NCBI RefSeq assembly: GCF_042477335.2
Contig: NC_091255.1
Location: forward strand, 42,696,501 to 42,760,500
Direction: 5' to 3'
From: Ovis canadensis
Taxonomy: Eukaryota; Chordata; Mammalia; Artiodactyla; Bovidae
Length of the DNA stretch: 64,000 nt
Numbering within the stretch: the stretch's first letter is position 1; the number at the start of each line of letters is the position of its first letter. Made by a program: the position numbers and the translations under genes. This document shows positions 34,130 to 46,544 of this stretch, piece by piece. The notes under the pieces were generated by a model that saw only the letters and a program-made list of their open reading frames with translations, was not told the DNA's origin and searched no databases.

Positions 34130-34545
34130 CTCACAACAACATCAAAGAAAACCAGAGCCTGCCAGTAGCTAAAGTGGTAAAAGCAAATTTTACTCAGGAA
34201 CTATTGGAGCAGGGGGAAAGAGGCCTCATCGTAAGACTGGGCTCAACTCCCAATATGAAGAGGAAGCCATGGGAACACAAGGGTGGGGACCAGTGGATGG
34301 AGAATTATTAAGGAAGCACCAGGGATACAGAAGTATTCTGGCTAAACGAGATTTTTGCTGAAGGCAGGCAGGGTATCACCTCAGGCATCACCTGAGAGAA
34401 GAGAAGTTTGGTCAGATAACCAGGGTGGGTGATCAAGGATGGGAAATTCTGGCCAAACTGACCTGGCAGGATTCTTGCTAAAACTAGACTCTTGGAGGAC
34501 ACGCCCAAGGATGGGGCCAAAGAGGATCAGAGGAGCCTGAGTAAA
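34130..34545 (-). mobile_element. Endogenous retrovirus LTR fragment, minus orientation
   Basis: Its reverse complement contains TTTAGCAAGAATCCTGCCAG, GGCCAGAATTTCCCATCCTT and a poly(A)-side segment CTGAGTAAAATTTGCTTTTA. It is the same family as 32400-33070, but the TATA region is missing. Confidence 0.55.
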
Positions 34546-34749
34546 GTTTGGTCAAGCAGAGAATCTTTGCCAATATTCCTTTGGATCCTTATTTTTAAAC
34601 AGCAGCTATAATGAATACTTTGGGAACAGTTGTGGAAACTTGATAATAAACTGGTTGTGAGGTGGTATTATAGAATTTTATATTTTCCTACATGTGATAA
34701 TGACACTTTGGTTGCATAGGATATCCTTACATTTAACAGATGCATGCCC

Positions 34750-35046
34750 AGGACTTCCTTGGTGGTCCTGTGGTTAAGTACCTGCCAGTGCACAGACACG
34801 GGTTCAATCCCTACTCCAGGAACTAGATCCCACATGCCATGGGGCAACTAAGCCTATGTGCCACAACCACTGAGCCCTCACTCTAGAGCTGGAGAGCCGC
34901 AACTACTGAAGCTCGCTTGCCTAGAGCCTGTGCTCCACAACACGACAAGCCTGCATGCCACAACTAGAGAGTAGCCCTGGTCACCGCAACTAGAGAAAGC
35001 CTGAGCACAGCAACGAAAACCCAGCCAAAAGAAAAGAGAGAGAGAT
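34750..35046 (+). repeat. CHR-type SINE, near full length
   Basis: ACTTCCTTGGTGGTCCTGTG head, AACTAGATCCCACATGCCAT, CACAACCACTGAGCCCTCAC and an A/G tail at 35028-35046. Confidence 0.85.
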
Positions 35047-35049
35047 GCA

Positions 35050-36135
35050 TGCCTAATTAGTTAGAGGTGAAAAGTCACACAAGACCACAGCAGTGGGTTT
35101 GGTTTAGGGCTGACATCCAAACTCACAATACTAACTGCTCACGCAGCACCTAGCTGACTTAGAAAGGATGTGGAACAGGAAGTACAGCAGCACTCTATAC
35201 AGCTCTCCGTGGCTCTGATGACTGCATATGGGCTAGGTTCTAGCCCCAGAGGATTCAGCAAAGAGTACCCACTGGCTCTGTGGCTCCCTGCTTGTCTGGT
35301 GGCAATGTGACAGTAAGAGGTCACATGCATTCTTCAGCAGAGCTACGGCTGAAGTGACAAGTTACACCAGCAGCCAAGAACAGCAAGCCAAGAGGCAGCC
35401 TTCAACAGCAGTTGCACAGCACACACAGGTCCTACAGGAACACCATCTGAGTTCAGACTACAAGTCAGCTCCTGGAGGAGGGATTCACAGCTGTGAAAGC
35501 TCTCCCTCTAGTCACGGATGTCTGAAACATTTGAAATCACTGGACAAAAAAGTTAAATAAGACAAAACGGCTGACACTCGCTGAAGCCAGATAATGAGTT
35601 TATCAAACTATGCTTCAGTGCTTGAAAATTTTTATGATAGGAAATCAAAAGAAATAAAATCTAAAATGGAGGTGTTCACCACCTGCTTTCATTTCCTGTG
35701 TAGTTTACGGGTAAGTTAATTCCTTCTGTTTAAAGCTCCCTGCTCTCAAGTCATAGAGCAAATCTCCCCTCTTTTATGTAGCGCCCCTCCCCCACTCCGA
35801 CTATAGGATCCGTCCCTCCCTCCAATCCAAGTGCTTATTTCCTCTGGACTCTTCCTGTTGCCTTCTTTCAGTTGCAGGGCACAGAAAAGGAAAAAACGGA
35901 AACTCTGCCACATAGCCAAATAATCCTAGATTCCATGTCAGACAGGCTTGGACCCAGGGTTCCAAGCAGGCGGCCAGGCCCCAAGGCTCTAGCCCTATCA
36001 CATGGCTGTTGCTCCTCGGGGTGGCTTCCCTTTGCAGCCACTACAAGTTATCAGCTACCAGCTCCTAGGCACGCTTCCTTCTGGAGGGACTTGCGGAAGC
36101 CTTTGCTGCAGCATGCTCAGCGAAAGTCCCAAGGC
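35050..36135. other. Intergenic; nothing recognised
   Basis: No repeat family or coding pattern I can name. Moderately GC-rich near the right edge. Confidence 0.4.
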
Positions 36136-36139
36136 TTGC

Positions 36140-36605
36140 TCTCATTGGGCAGGCTTATCACATGCCCACCAATCAGGGAATGTCTGGCCCTGATTGGTGG
36201 GTCTGGGTCACATGCTCCACACCTGGCCCTGAGGCGAGGCAGCGATGTCAGCGACCCTCGAAGATTTGGAAGCAGGTGACTCTAGGAGGCAGGTGACTCG
36301 CGCTGGGGTTCCAGCGTCTCACAGATGAGGCCAGAAATGCGGTGGAGGGTGGGGTGGGGGTGGGGGACCTGGTTGGTGACATGGTCCAGTCCACCTCAGA
36401 GGCCATTAAGGTGCTCGCTGGTTCTGAGTGGTTTTCGTCTTGTGAGTCCCCAGAATGATTTTTGGATGCCAAAGGGGCTGAATTTGTCTTCTCCTGAGAG
36501 TCCTGGTGAACGCGGTTCCGTTCGGCTCAGTCCCGTCAGGAGCCGCGCCGCTGGGGCTGTAGTTCCAAGAGAGGCCGTAAGGGGGAGATGGAGAGGCGAG
36601 AGGCA
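36140..36605 (+). promoter_or_regulatory. CpG-enriched CCAAT-rich segment, possible promoter and short first exon
   Basis: Three CCAAT-type boxes lie within about 60 bases: ATTGG near 36144, CCAAT near 36169 and GATTGG near 36192. A CpG-enriched stretch follows. ATG at 36245 opens MSATLEDLEA, followed in frame by a good donor, CAG|GTGACT, at 36275/36276. A second CpG cluster lies at 36508-36600. I do not recognise the peptide and found no second exon. It could also be an orphan CpG island or a dead promoter. Confidence 0.35.
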
Positions 36606-36624
36606 AGACTCCATTCAGTCCTTT

Positions 36625-37255
36625 CAGTTCAGTTCAGGTGCTCAGTTCAGTTCAGTTCAGTCGCTCAGTCGTGTCCGACTGTTTGCGACCCCATGAATCA
36701 CAGCACGCCAGGCCTCCCTGTCCATCACCAACTCCCAGAGTTCACTCAGACTCACGTCCATCGAGTCAGTGATGCCATCCAGCCATCTCATCCTCTGTCG
36801 TCCCCTTCTCCTCCTGCCCTCAATCCCTCCCAGCATCAGGGTCTTTTCCAATGAGTCAACTTCGCATGAGGTGGCCAAAGTACTGGAGTTTCAGCTTTAG
36901 CATCATTCCTTCCAAAGAAATCCCAGGGCTAATCTCCTTTAGAATGGACTGGTTGGATCTCCTTGCAGTCCAAGGGACTCTCAAGAATCTTCTCCAACAT
37001 CACAGTTCAAAAGCATCAATTCTTCGGCCCTCAGCCTTCTTCACAGTCCAACTCTCACATCCATTCATGACTACTGGAATAACCATAGCCTTGACTAGAC
37101 AGACCTTAGTCGGCAAAGTAATGTCTCTGCTTTTGAATATGCTATCTAGGTTGGGCATACCTTTTCTTCCAAGGAGGTGTTCAGTCATGTCTTTTCACGA
37201 CCCTGTGGACAGCAGCACACCAGGCTTCCCTGTCCATCACCAAGTCAGTCCTTTG
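36625..37255 (-). mobile_element. BovB 3' fragment, antisense
   Basis: Starts with the reversed (AGTTC)n tail at 36625-36662. The minus-strand frame shows LGRKGMPNLDSIFKSRDITL, VKAMVIPVVMNGCESWTVKK and the [20 protein letters not shown] end region. It has one further short BovB/SINE-like segment at about 37175-37250. Confidence 0.88.
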
Positions 37256-37499
37256 GGTTTTGCTTTTTAACTGTGTATGGAAAAGCGCCTCGTGCAGTCG
37301 ATGAGTCCTCACAAACTGGACAAATCTGCGAGGCCAGCGACCGAGGCCTCAGGAGCCCCCTGATGCCGCCCATGCTCCCCTGACTCACAATGTGTCGTTT
37401 ACACTGGCGCCACTCTACAGTATGGACTCCCTTGTGAGCTTCCCCTGCGCTGTGTGTGTTTCCGTGTGAACACATTTTTTCTCAGGTTCTGCAGTCCTC

Positions 37500-37990
37500 G
37501 CGTTCATTTGTCTGCTCTAGTGTTGATGGGCATCTGGGTGACTTCTGGTTTGGGCCATTATGAATAAATAATACCACTGGAAACCTTTCACATATGTTTC
37601 AGTGGACACATATATATGCATTTTTGTTGGGTGTACCCCTGTGAATGGGATTGCTGGGCCATAAGTTGTATATATTTTTTAGTGTCAGTGGATACTGATT
37701 GCCACACCCTTTCCAAGGAGGCTGAGCAGATTTGCACTCAGGGTCCAGTTGCACTGGGTACTCTCTGTCTTTTCCTTGTTAACCATTCAAGTTCAATAGG
37801 GTTTTCTTTTTTGAGGGGGCAGTAATATTTATATGGTCACATCAGGTCTTGGTTGTGACATGTGGGATCTAGTTCCCTGGTCAGGAATCGAACTTGGACC
37901 CCGTACATTGGGAGCCACTGGACCACCAAGGAAGTCCCTCAATAGGTTTTTTATAAACAGCTTGATTGAATTGACATACTGTAAAATTCA
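37500..37990 (-). repeat. L1 fragment, antisense, with CHR-type SINE piece
   Basis: CATCTGGGTGACTTCTGGTT and GGGATTGCTGGGCCATAAGT are reversed L1 3' sequence. About 37835-37940 (GTTCCCTGGTCAGGAATCGA, ACTGGACCACCAAGGAAGTC) is a reversed CHR-type SINE. Confidence 0.65.
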
Positions 37991-38599
37991 CCTGTTTTTA
38001 TGTGTACAAATCAATGCTTTTAAGTAAACTTGTGCAATCACCACAGTGAATCAATTATGGAACATTTCCATCATTCCTAGACCCCTCATGCCCTTTTTAG
38101 TTTGTTTTTTAACCTCGTTTTCTTCAACAGTCTTTGGGCACTTGTCTGGTGCCAGGCACTTTTCTAGGCGATATGAATAACTGAAAAATCAGGAAAACCT
38201 GGTCCTTGCAGCCTAGAGAGAGTCAGACATAACCTGATTGCTGTAATCTTGGGGAGGTACAGAGTAGCATGGGATGTGCAGTGACCCAGAAAGTGACAAG
38301 GGTTTCTGACACTTTAACTGCAAATGTGGGGAGGGAGCAGGGGCAAAGTGTAAGACAACAGGGAAGGGACATCAGCTTGACCACCACCTGGGACAATGAC
38401 CTTCCAAAGAAGAGCTCATCCTTCCAAACCTTGGGGGTTTTCCCAACCACAGGGTTGGATAGGAGTCTCTGCCCTTTACCCCCAGAACCTCCTGGGCTTC
38501 GATACAGGTCTGCCTCCCTCCTAGACTGAGGGCAGTGAGGACAGGGTCTTGACTTTCTTCACTGTGTGTCTTGGGCTCTGAGAAGTGTCTCAGAGGCTT

Positions 38600-39170
38600 C
38601 CAAAGTGCCCCAAGCTGGGGGGCCTAAGGTGACAGACATGTATTCTCTCACAGTGCTGAAGGCTCAAAGTCAGAAGCCAAGGCGTGGGCAAGGCTCTCCT
38701 TCCTCTGAAGCCGGCAGGGAGGTCCTCTCGCCTCTGCTCGCTGTGACAGTACCAGCAGTCCATCGTGACCCTTGACTTGTAGCTTTATCACTCCAGTCTC
38801 TACCTTCTCATCACAGGGAGCTTCTGTGTGTGCATCTCTGTGTTTCTGCTGTTCTTCTGAGGAACCAGTCATATTGGATTTAGGGCTCCCCTACCCCAGT
38901 ATAACTTAATCTTAACCAAGTACACCTGCAAAGACACTGTTTCCAAATAAAGTCACATGTGAGGTTTCAGAGAGACAGGAATTTGGAGAAGGGCCACTAT
39001 GCAGCCCAATACAGTGCTCAGAAAGCCTGTTGGAAGATGCCTGCCTTTCCTCGTACTCTGAGCTAGCACTCACTGTGGAGCCTGCTGCTGGCTTTGGTGT
39101 GAAAATCACCTTGATGGAGTTGGGGTGGGGGTCCAGGAAGTCTGTTAGATCATATCTCCTGGGTGTTCAA
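38600..39170 (+). repeat. Ancient mammalian interspersed repeat, copy 1
   Basis: TGTATTCTCTCACAGTGCTG through TTTAGGGCTCCCCTACCCCA, CTTAACCAAGTACACCTGCA and GTTTCCAAATAAAGTCACAT follows a repeat common in mammals. I am not sure of the family (an old LTR such as MLT/MST type is possible). A second copy starts at 39972. Confidence 0.5.
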
Positions 39171-39539
39171 TCTGTTTTCCTCTAGAATCAGCTCCTATGG
39201 GTGCACCCAGACCAGCCCCCCCTTGGGAGGGCCAGGCCCTGGACACAGAGAGTCACTACACCCCAGGTCCCCTTTCCTTTTCATTTCAAACACTTTTAAA
39301 GTACACTAATAACACATGGTGATTTTTATAAACTTAAAAAACTTTTCTTTGTTTTCCTTTCAAACATTTCATTGTGTATAATGCGTGGTGATATTTTAAA
39401 AACTTTTTTAAACCTAATTTTTTGTTTCATTTTTCACTTCAAACATTGTTTTAAAATAGTCAAATAATGCATGGTGTTGTAAAAGGAAAACAAGTGCAAG
39501 GAAATAGCCCCCAAAGAGAGCTGTTGCCAACCCCAGGAT

Positions 39540-39945
39540 CTGTTATTTCCATCTTACATCTCCTGATTTTCAACTAGTCAGGTTGTCACCTGGAGTAGAG
39601 GCTACACTTCCCAGTTCCCAGATGGTGAGGGAGGCCACATGACTAAGTTCTGGCCAGCGGGATGAAGTGCAAGTGTTACATGTCAGTTTCTAGAAAATTC
39701 TCTCAAACAACAGCTCATGGGTGCCCTTTGCCCTTTCTTGTCTGTTGCTTAGAAATCAGATGTGGTGCTGGAGTGCCTTCTTGGAGCATGAAGTTAGGGT
39801 TGCACCCCGGGGATGAGAGAGCAGAAACTGCTGAGTCAGCCTGAATCATGGTTGTCTGTGGAGACACCATAGCAGCCAGGGCTGTCCGTACTTTTGGACT
39901 TAGATGTGTGAGACACACCAGCTTCTGTCTGTGGTTGTGTACCGG
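39540..39945 (+). repeat. Possible ancient interspersed repeat
   Basis: CCACATGACTAAGTTCTGGC then CAGCGGGATGAAGTGCAAGT resembles a widespread mammalian repeat that also appears in part at 34035-34100. Family not determined. Confidence 0.4.
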
Positions 39946-40114
39946 TTCGCCAGGGGTGGACTAAAGCCACATGCGTGTATTATCTCACAGTGCTGGAGGC
40001 CAGAAGTTTGAACTCAGCATCGCTGGGCCATGTCTGGGAATCAGCAAGGCCTCCCTGCCTCCAGAGGCTTTAACGGAGAATCTGCCCCTGGCCTCTGCCA
40101 GCATCTGGGAGCAG

Positions 40115-40345
40115 CAGCCTTTCTTGGACTGTGATCGCATCACTCTGATCTCTGCCTTGGAGACCCTGATGCTGGGAAAGACTGGGAGGATGAGAAGGGG
40201 GCAGTGGAGGATGAGAAAGTTGGATGGCATCGATGGACAGGAGTTTGAACAAATCCAGGGAGATAGTGAAAGACAGGGAAGCCTGGAATGCTGCAGTCTG
40301 CGGGGTTGCAGAGTCAGACACGACTTAGCAACTGAACAACATGCT
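40115..40345 (+). mobile_element. BovB 3'-end fragment
   Basis: AGACCCTGATGCTGGGAAAG, ATGGCATCGATGGACAGGAG and GTTGCAGAGTCAGACACGAC are the sense 3' end of BovB, ending AGCAACTGAACAAC. Confidence 0.85.
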
Positions 40346-40498
40346 GCCAACTTTGTCTGTATGTGTATAATCTCCCCCTGGCTCCCACTCAGAAAGATAT
40401 ATGTGACTACATTTAGGGTCTACATATATAATCCAGGAAAATTTCTTCATCTCAACATCCTTGACTTGATCCTATCCGCTGAGACCCTTTTACCAAGT

Positions 40499-40644
40499 GA
40501 AAGTGAAATTGGTTAGTTGTGTCCAACTCTTTGTGACCCCATGGAATGTAGCCTACCAGTCTCCTCAGTCTAGGAGGAGTTTTCCCGGCAAGAATGGAAA
40601 ACTTAGAATTTTCCAGGCAAGAATACTGGAGTGGGTTGCCATTT
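40499..40644 (-). repeat. Short Bov-tA SINE, antisense
   Basis: Reversed Bov-tA core (AATACTGGAGTGGGTTGCCA) between perfect 12-bp duplications CTTTTACCAAGT at 40487-40498 and 40645-40656. Confidence 0.8.
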
Positions 40645-40729
40645 CTTTTACCAAGTAAGGGAATATTTACAGGCTCCAGGGATGAAGACTTGATGTCTTT
40701 GGGGAGCAGTGTCCAGCCACTGTTGTTCG

Positions 40730-41690
40730 TGTCTCTGTCACTTTGTGCTGAGAGGAAACCCCAGTGAACAGACAAGAATACATGAAAAGGAATGTTCTGG
40801 GCAGCATTATGTGTTATAACTGAAGATTGGAAATGACATCCATGATCAGCTGACTTTGGAGAATGTAGATTAATGGTCTAGTGTCATGGGACCTTATACA
40901 GTAATGAAAAGGAAGCATTTATCAGCACGGCTAAGACCCCTGCAGAACGCTGTGCTGAGCTCTGTGCTGGAGCTTGAGGGCCCAGCCCTTCCCCGTATGA
41001 GCCCCCAGTCCAGAACCAGTCATGACAGCATAGCGTAGGCACAGCAGCAGTGTCCTGGACCTCTGATTGAGCTGGGAGGTTTGGATACTGGGGGATAATT
41101 AGGTTTGTACCAGATGGGCTTGGGGGGGGGGGCGCTTCCAAGTGAGGAGAATTCCAGGTGCAAAGGCTTAGCCGTAGATTGGTCGTGGCCATGTGAGATG
41201 AGAGAGGGGAGCAGAGGTGGTGGGGTGCTGACAGGCTTAGGCAGCAGAGACCTACCAAGAGGGGCTGCTTGGCCCAAGTGTTGGAGTGCTGTGTCAGGCT
41301 CGCCCCCTCGTGTCAGCATCCTCCCTGACCGTCAGCAGTCACCAGGGTGACAACCCCTCTCATTCAGTCCAGGGTGGAAAGACATTTCCGCAGCCAGGGA
41401 GGATAGTCCTGGATCTTCCCTGCGTGCAGCTGTTCCCCATGCAGCAACTCAGTGACTCCCCACCCTTCTCTGCACCGCTCTGCATCCTGGGAGCTACACT
41501 GGTGAATTCTTGCATTTTTGGTTTGTAACTCCTCTCCTTTTTATTCTCTGAAAAGACAACTACATCAGGCAATAGTTAGCAATCTATGCAGGTGGGTATA
41601 TTATGTACAAAGATGTACTTTGTGACAATAACAGCATGAAGGAGGGGGAGGATGCAGCTGTTGAGGAGCAAAGTTTTACTAAACCATTGA
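40730..41690. other. Intergenic; nothing recognised
   Basis: Mixed sequence with a poly-G tract near 41122-41132 and no recognised repeat or gene. Confidence 0.4.
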
Positions 41691-42515
41691 AATGAACACT
41701 AATCTTGAAAACATTATGTAACATGAAAGAAGACAGACAGGAAAGGCAACATATTTTATTAATTTAAGTGAAATGTGCAGAACAGGCAAATCCATAGCTA
41801 TAGAAAGCAGATTAGCGGTTGCTAGATATTGGGTTTGTGGGTGTTGGAGGGGGTGAGGAGTGGGGATTACTACTACTTTTGGGAATCATGAAAATGTTCT
41901 GAGGTTGAATCGTGGTGAGGGTTGCATAACCTTGTGAACCTACTGAAAACCACTGCATTTTATGCTTTAGGGTAGTGAGTTTTACAGTATACAGATTATT
42001 TCTCAATTTTTTCAAAAAGAAAAATGAAAAGTTTACCACCCTGGTATTGCTCAGCCATTAAAAAAAGTGAAACAATGCCATTTGCAGCAACATGGATGGA
42101 CTTGAGAGTGTCATACTGAGTGACATAAGTCAGATAGAGGAGGAATAGCATATGACATCTCATATGTGGAATCTAAAAAGAAGTGATACAAATGAATTTG
42201 CTTACAAAGCAGAGACTCACAGACTTAGAAAATGAACTTATGGTTGCTGGGGTTGGGGAAGGATAGTTAGGGAGTTTGGGAAAGTCATGTACACACTACT
42301 ATATTCAAAATGAGAAATCAACAAGGACCTATTGTATAGCACATAAAACTCTGCTCAATGTTATGTGGCAGCCTGGATGGGAGGGGGAGTTTGAGGAAAA
42401 ATGGATACATGTATATGTATGGCTGAGTTCCTTTGCTGTTCACCTGAAACTACCACAACATTGTTAATCAGTTATATCTCAATACAAAATAAAAGCTTTA
42501 AAGTTTGGGGAAAAA
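41690..42515 (+). repeat. L1 3' end, sense, with A-rich end
   Basis: CAGCAACATGGATGGACTTG, GTGACATAAGTCAGATAGAG, CATCTCATATGTGGAATCTA and AATCAGTTATATCTCAATAC form the ruminant L1 end of ORF2 and 3'UTR. The part before about 42040 may be a second older L1 piece. Confidence 0.75.
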
Positions 42516-42519
42516 AAAC

Positions 42520-43310
42520 CCTTACCACCCTGTAGGTCGCAATAGGAATGTACTTAGAGACAAGAAATAGACAAAAACAAACGGAGTTTGCCTACAAAAG
42601 GAAGCCAGAGCAGCTGTGCCCAGGTGTCCACTCCAAGTCGTGGCAGGGCTGCCCGGAGCATGGAATGTAAATGTGACTGGAGGTCAGGCTGCTGTGCAGA
42701 TTTGGATTCTAAGGGTATAGTTCAGAGAACCTAACTTTCTCATGCCCTTTCAGGTGATGCTGGCACTGCTGGTCTTAGGACCAAACTTGCTGTAGCAAGG
42801 CAGTGCTGGTTATCTCCTGCTATGTCACCTTTACAAAACCTAGAGCCGTGAAAAACAATTGTTTCCATGTCACGGTTCTGCGAGTCAACTGGGCTCAGCT
42901 GGATGGTTTTTCCATGGAGGATCTCTCTTGCAGTTGTAGTCAGACAGATGGTGACTGGGGCTGGAATGTTCCTAAGGCTGCTCACCTGGGTTCACCTGTC
43001 TGGTGCTCCGACTGGGATGGCTACAACCACCAGGGACTAGACAGGCCTTGACCTCTCTCTATGCAACCTTTCCACGTAGCTACTTTTCCACATTCCTTAG
43101 AGTAGTCTGCTCTGTGACATGGCAGATAGATTTTTCCAGAATAAGTGTTCCAAGACACAGAAAGTGGAAACTTCAGGGTTCTTGTCTCCTGAGCCTAGAA
43201 ATGGGTACATTATCATCATTCTTTGGTGTTCTAATGGTTGAAGTAGTTGCAGGGCCCACTTGAGTTGAAGGAGAGATAACATAACTCCTCAGTGAGAGGG
43301 GTTTTAAAGA
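42520..43310. other. Intergenic; possible old repeat, not assigned
   Basis: About 42800-43060 has the feel of a diverged mammalian repeat but I cannot name it. No gene. Confidence 0.35.
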
Positions 43311-43326
43311 GATTTGGGGCATTTTT

Positions 43327-43559
43327 TGGACTTCCCTGGTGGTACCATGGATAAGAATCTGCCTGCCAATGCAGAGGACACAGGTTCCATCCTTGGTCAG
43401 GGAAGATGCCACATACCACAGAGCAGATAAGCCCGAGTGCCACAACTACTGAGCCTTGCTCTAGAGCCTGTGCTCGGCAACAAGAGAAGCCATTGCTCAC
43501 CACAAGAGAAAGTCAGAGTGCAGCAATGAAATGCAGCGCAGCCATAAAGAAAGAAAGAA
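43327..43559 (+). repeat. CHR-type SINE with (AAAG)n tail
   Basis: TGGACTTCCCTGGTGGTACC head, ACTACTGAGCCTTGCTCTAG and AAAGAAAGAAAG tail. Near-identical flanks, ATTTGGGGCATTTTT (43312-43326) and ATTTGGGGCCATTTTT (43560-43575), are its duplication. Confidence 0.85.
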
Positions 43560-43579
43560 ATTTGGGGCCATTTTTAATC

Positions 43580-45185
43580 CTCCAAAAAGGTTCTGATAGG
43601 TTCCCTTGACAAGGGCTGGTAGGTACACTGCTCCCTCTTGAGTCTTTGTACTGTCATGACAGTTTCCGTGCTACCTGGCTTGGTTGTAGATCTAGGCTGT
43701 GAGATTTTGGTGTGCTTTCCTGGTTGAACTGTTTTTATGTAGGAATTTGGGGATATTTAAATACTACACTAACATTGCCACCATCATCCAGGACTCTTCC
43801 CTCTGGGCTTTAATTTGGATCTGCATATTTTTTCATTCCTGATACAGGTCGTCACCCAGTGTGGGAGCCACAGGGCTCATAAAGACTGTAGGAATGTTCT
43901 GGCCAGTGAACCCTCATCTGCCTTTGGCTATGTGACCTCAAGTGGCTTGAACTTTCCAAGCTTTTTTCATTAAAAAATGAAAATGCTCACTTTGAGGAGA
44001 TGTGTTTAGAGATAGCAGATAAAGGCATTCAGCACGTATTAGACAGTAAAGAGTAAATATGAGAAAAATAGAAAATAAGACCGTTGTCAACAGATTGGAG
44101 AGAAAAACAGAAAAATTGGAGGTGTGGGCGGGATGGTAAGTTGAGCCAATCCTTCTGGAGTAACTGGTAATATTTAACAAGAGCTGGGCAGCTGTTCTTT
44201 GCTTTGGCCTGGAAATTCCCCATCTGGGAATATATTCCAAGGAAATGATTCCCCAGGGGAAGATATGCAGTTTTTCTGCAGATGTTTTTAATAGCACTAT
44301 TCATGATAGGAAGTAATTGGAAAGAAAACAAGTGACTAATTTAAAAAGTCTTGAAAAAGCAAAGGAAGAGAGCATGACAGCAACAGAAAATAGAAGTATA
44401 GGGAGTTCAAGGGACCAGCCCCTCCATAGAGCAACCATTAAGCAAAAATCAACAGAACTAACTTGTTTTGGAACTCTGGAATCCAACCAAGTGCTTACAG
44501 CAACCAGGGGAGTGCTTAATGAAGGCGGGGGCGGGGGTTAAGTTTCAGAATGAGGGGATTGTGGTGTTTTTGCTTCCCTTATTGCCACAGGTGGCTGTGG
44601 AAACCACAGCCCGTGTTCCTGGTGTGGCCTGTTGGGTAAAGGGTCAGTGTGGACTTTGTTCTTAAACACTGTCCTGGAATGTTTTAACCAGTTTGGCAGT
44701 TCCCTAAGGTCCTGGTGCCAAGATGTCTCTTGATTTTGCCCGCATCAGGTTAAATCCATTTTCCTGGAAGTGACAGTCAAAAGCATTTATAGATATAGAG
44801 TCCCCTAAGCCATCTGGGGCAAGGGTGAGTGGACAAAATGGCAGCAGATGGACTGAAAGGCCTGGGAGGAAGGGGGCTGAGGAGAAAGATGGTGAATGGG
44901 ATAAGGCTTTGAAGGACTGAGGCATGTATAAGGGTATTTGGACTACAAAGAGCATGCCCAGGGCCAGATGCATACACAGAAAAGATCTCCCAGGGTCCTA
45001 GGCTTACAAATCTAGTGGACCCTTGGGCTCTGCATAAGCAGAAGATGAAGTAAAGTCCTAGGCGGCCTGGCCAAGGTTGTAGGAGCATCCAGCTCAGATC
45101 CAGTCTGCACAGATTGGGAGGAGGATTGTTTATTCTCCTTGGCTCCAGGCATTTATGAAAATCTCTGTCCACTGACATAATAGAA
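43580..45185. other. Intergenic; old L1-like pieces only
   Basis: About 44140-44340 resembles a worn L1 3' region. The rest is unassigned. Confidence 0.4.
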
Positions 45186-45189
45186 CAGA

Positions 45190-46060
45190 GAGTTCAGTCA
45201 TGACACATGGCAAAGAATATAGTTTTTACAAAATACCTTGGAAAAGTCACCAAAGACAAACAGAACATGTCAGTTTTTAGCAATAAATAACAACAAACTC
45301 TGAAGAGAGGGAAGAATCTGATTTTTGGAGTTTCTACATTATAATACTAAAAATGTCCAGTTTTCAACAACAACAAAAAATGATGAGCAGTGCAAAGGAA
45401 GAAAAATATGTCCCATTCACAGAAAAAAAGAAATTAACAAGAATTGTTCCTGGCAGAGCCCAGATATTCAACTTACTAGACAAATACTTGAAATCAGTTG
45501 TCTTAAATATACTTAAAAAGCTAGAGAATTCCAGGAGAATGATGTATGAACAAATGGAGAATATTACTAAAAAGGTAAAAATTATGAAAAGCAACACTAT
45601 GGAAATACTGGAGCTGAAGAGTACAACAGTTGAAATAATTTCGCTGGGGATCAGAACCAGATGTGAGCAGGCTGAGGAAAGATAAGAATCAGCAGATGTA
45701 AAGATGGAGCAAGTGAAATCATTGAGTCTGAGGAGCATAGACACAAAATCATGAGGAAAAATGAACAGAGCCTAAGGGGTGTATGGGACATCACTATATG
45801 TATCAATAGATGCATGATGAGAACCCAGGAGGGAGAGAGAGACAGAGAGACAGGGAGAGACACACACAGAGTTAAGAATAATTAAAGATATTAAGGCCAA
45901 AACACTTTCCAAATTTGATGAAATCATAACTTGCATATTCAAAACCTCAATGAACTAGAAGTATGACAAATCCAAAAAGATCTACAAAAGGCATATTATA
46001 TTCAAATTGTCAAAAATCAAATACAGGAATTTGGAAAAGTTAGAGAGGTAGCAGAGCCAG
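45190..46060 (+). repeat. L1M-type LINE 5'/ORF1 remnant
   Basis: The layout follows old L1 5' ends: a CCAGTTTTCAACAACAACAA start, then a coiled-coil-like ORF1 fragment (ILKKLENSRRMMYEQMENIT), AAATGAACAGAGCCTAAGGG, and a late CCAAATTTGATGAAATCATA. A (GAGA)n tract lies at 45830-45860. Stops and frameshifts make it nonfunctional. Confidence 0.65.
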
Positions 46061-46544
46061 AAATTTGTCACCCCACCTAGAACTGCCCAGGCAAACTCTG
46101 TCTCAGGTAACTCTTGCAACTCCGGAGTCTATTGGAGGCTTGTAACGTCCAAGTAAAGGTTTGGAGAGAAAAGGGTGGCTAATCAGAGTAAATTTTAGCT
46201 CTTAGCAGAATAGCGGTTCCCACCTCCTACCCACCAGTGCTGTGGCGGGCAGCTGTGCATGGGTGTTTAGAGCAGCTTGTATTAGATTGGCAGGAGCCAG
46301 GCAGAGGGGAGAACCACATTCTTCAGGAACTGCACATCTGTTCTCTAATCACCGATTGCTGCTTCTGATTACAGATGTGCAGACAGGGCTCTTGTTGCTC
46401 CTCCACCTAGTGTTGCAAGCCACATCCTCTCTGACTAAAGCGACTTCCAGGGAATGGAAAGGACCAGGCCTTTTTTCCCCTTCCTTTATTTCTTCTCTTT
46501 TCCTCATTTTGTGACCCAGACATTGAAAAATAAGACATCCAGGA

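Larger units (their letters stand above)
39972..40720 (+). repeat. Ancient repeat, copy 2, interrupted by BovB and a SINE
   Basis: It starts GTGTATTATCTCACAGTGCT, resumes after BovB as TTTAGGGTCTACATATATAA and CTTCATCTCAACATCCTTGA, and after the SINE as AGGGAATATTTACAGGCTCC. This is one old element carrying two younger insertions. Confidence 0.55.

Noticed and set aside
45325..45685. A coiled-coil-like open frame as a small gene.
   Set aside because: Sequence before and after follows old L1 5'/ORF1 order, so it is a LINE remnant.
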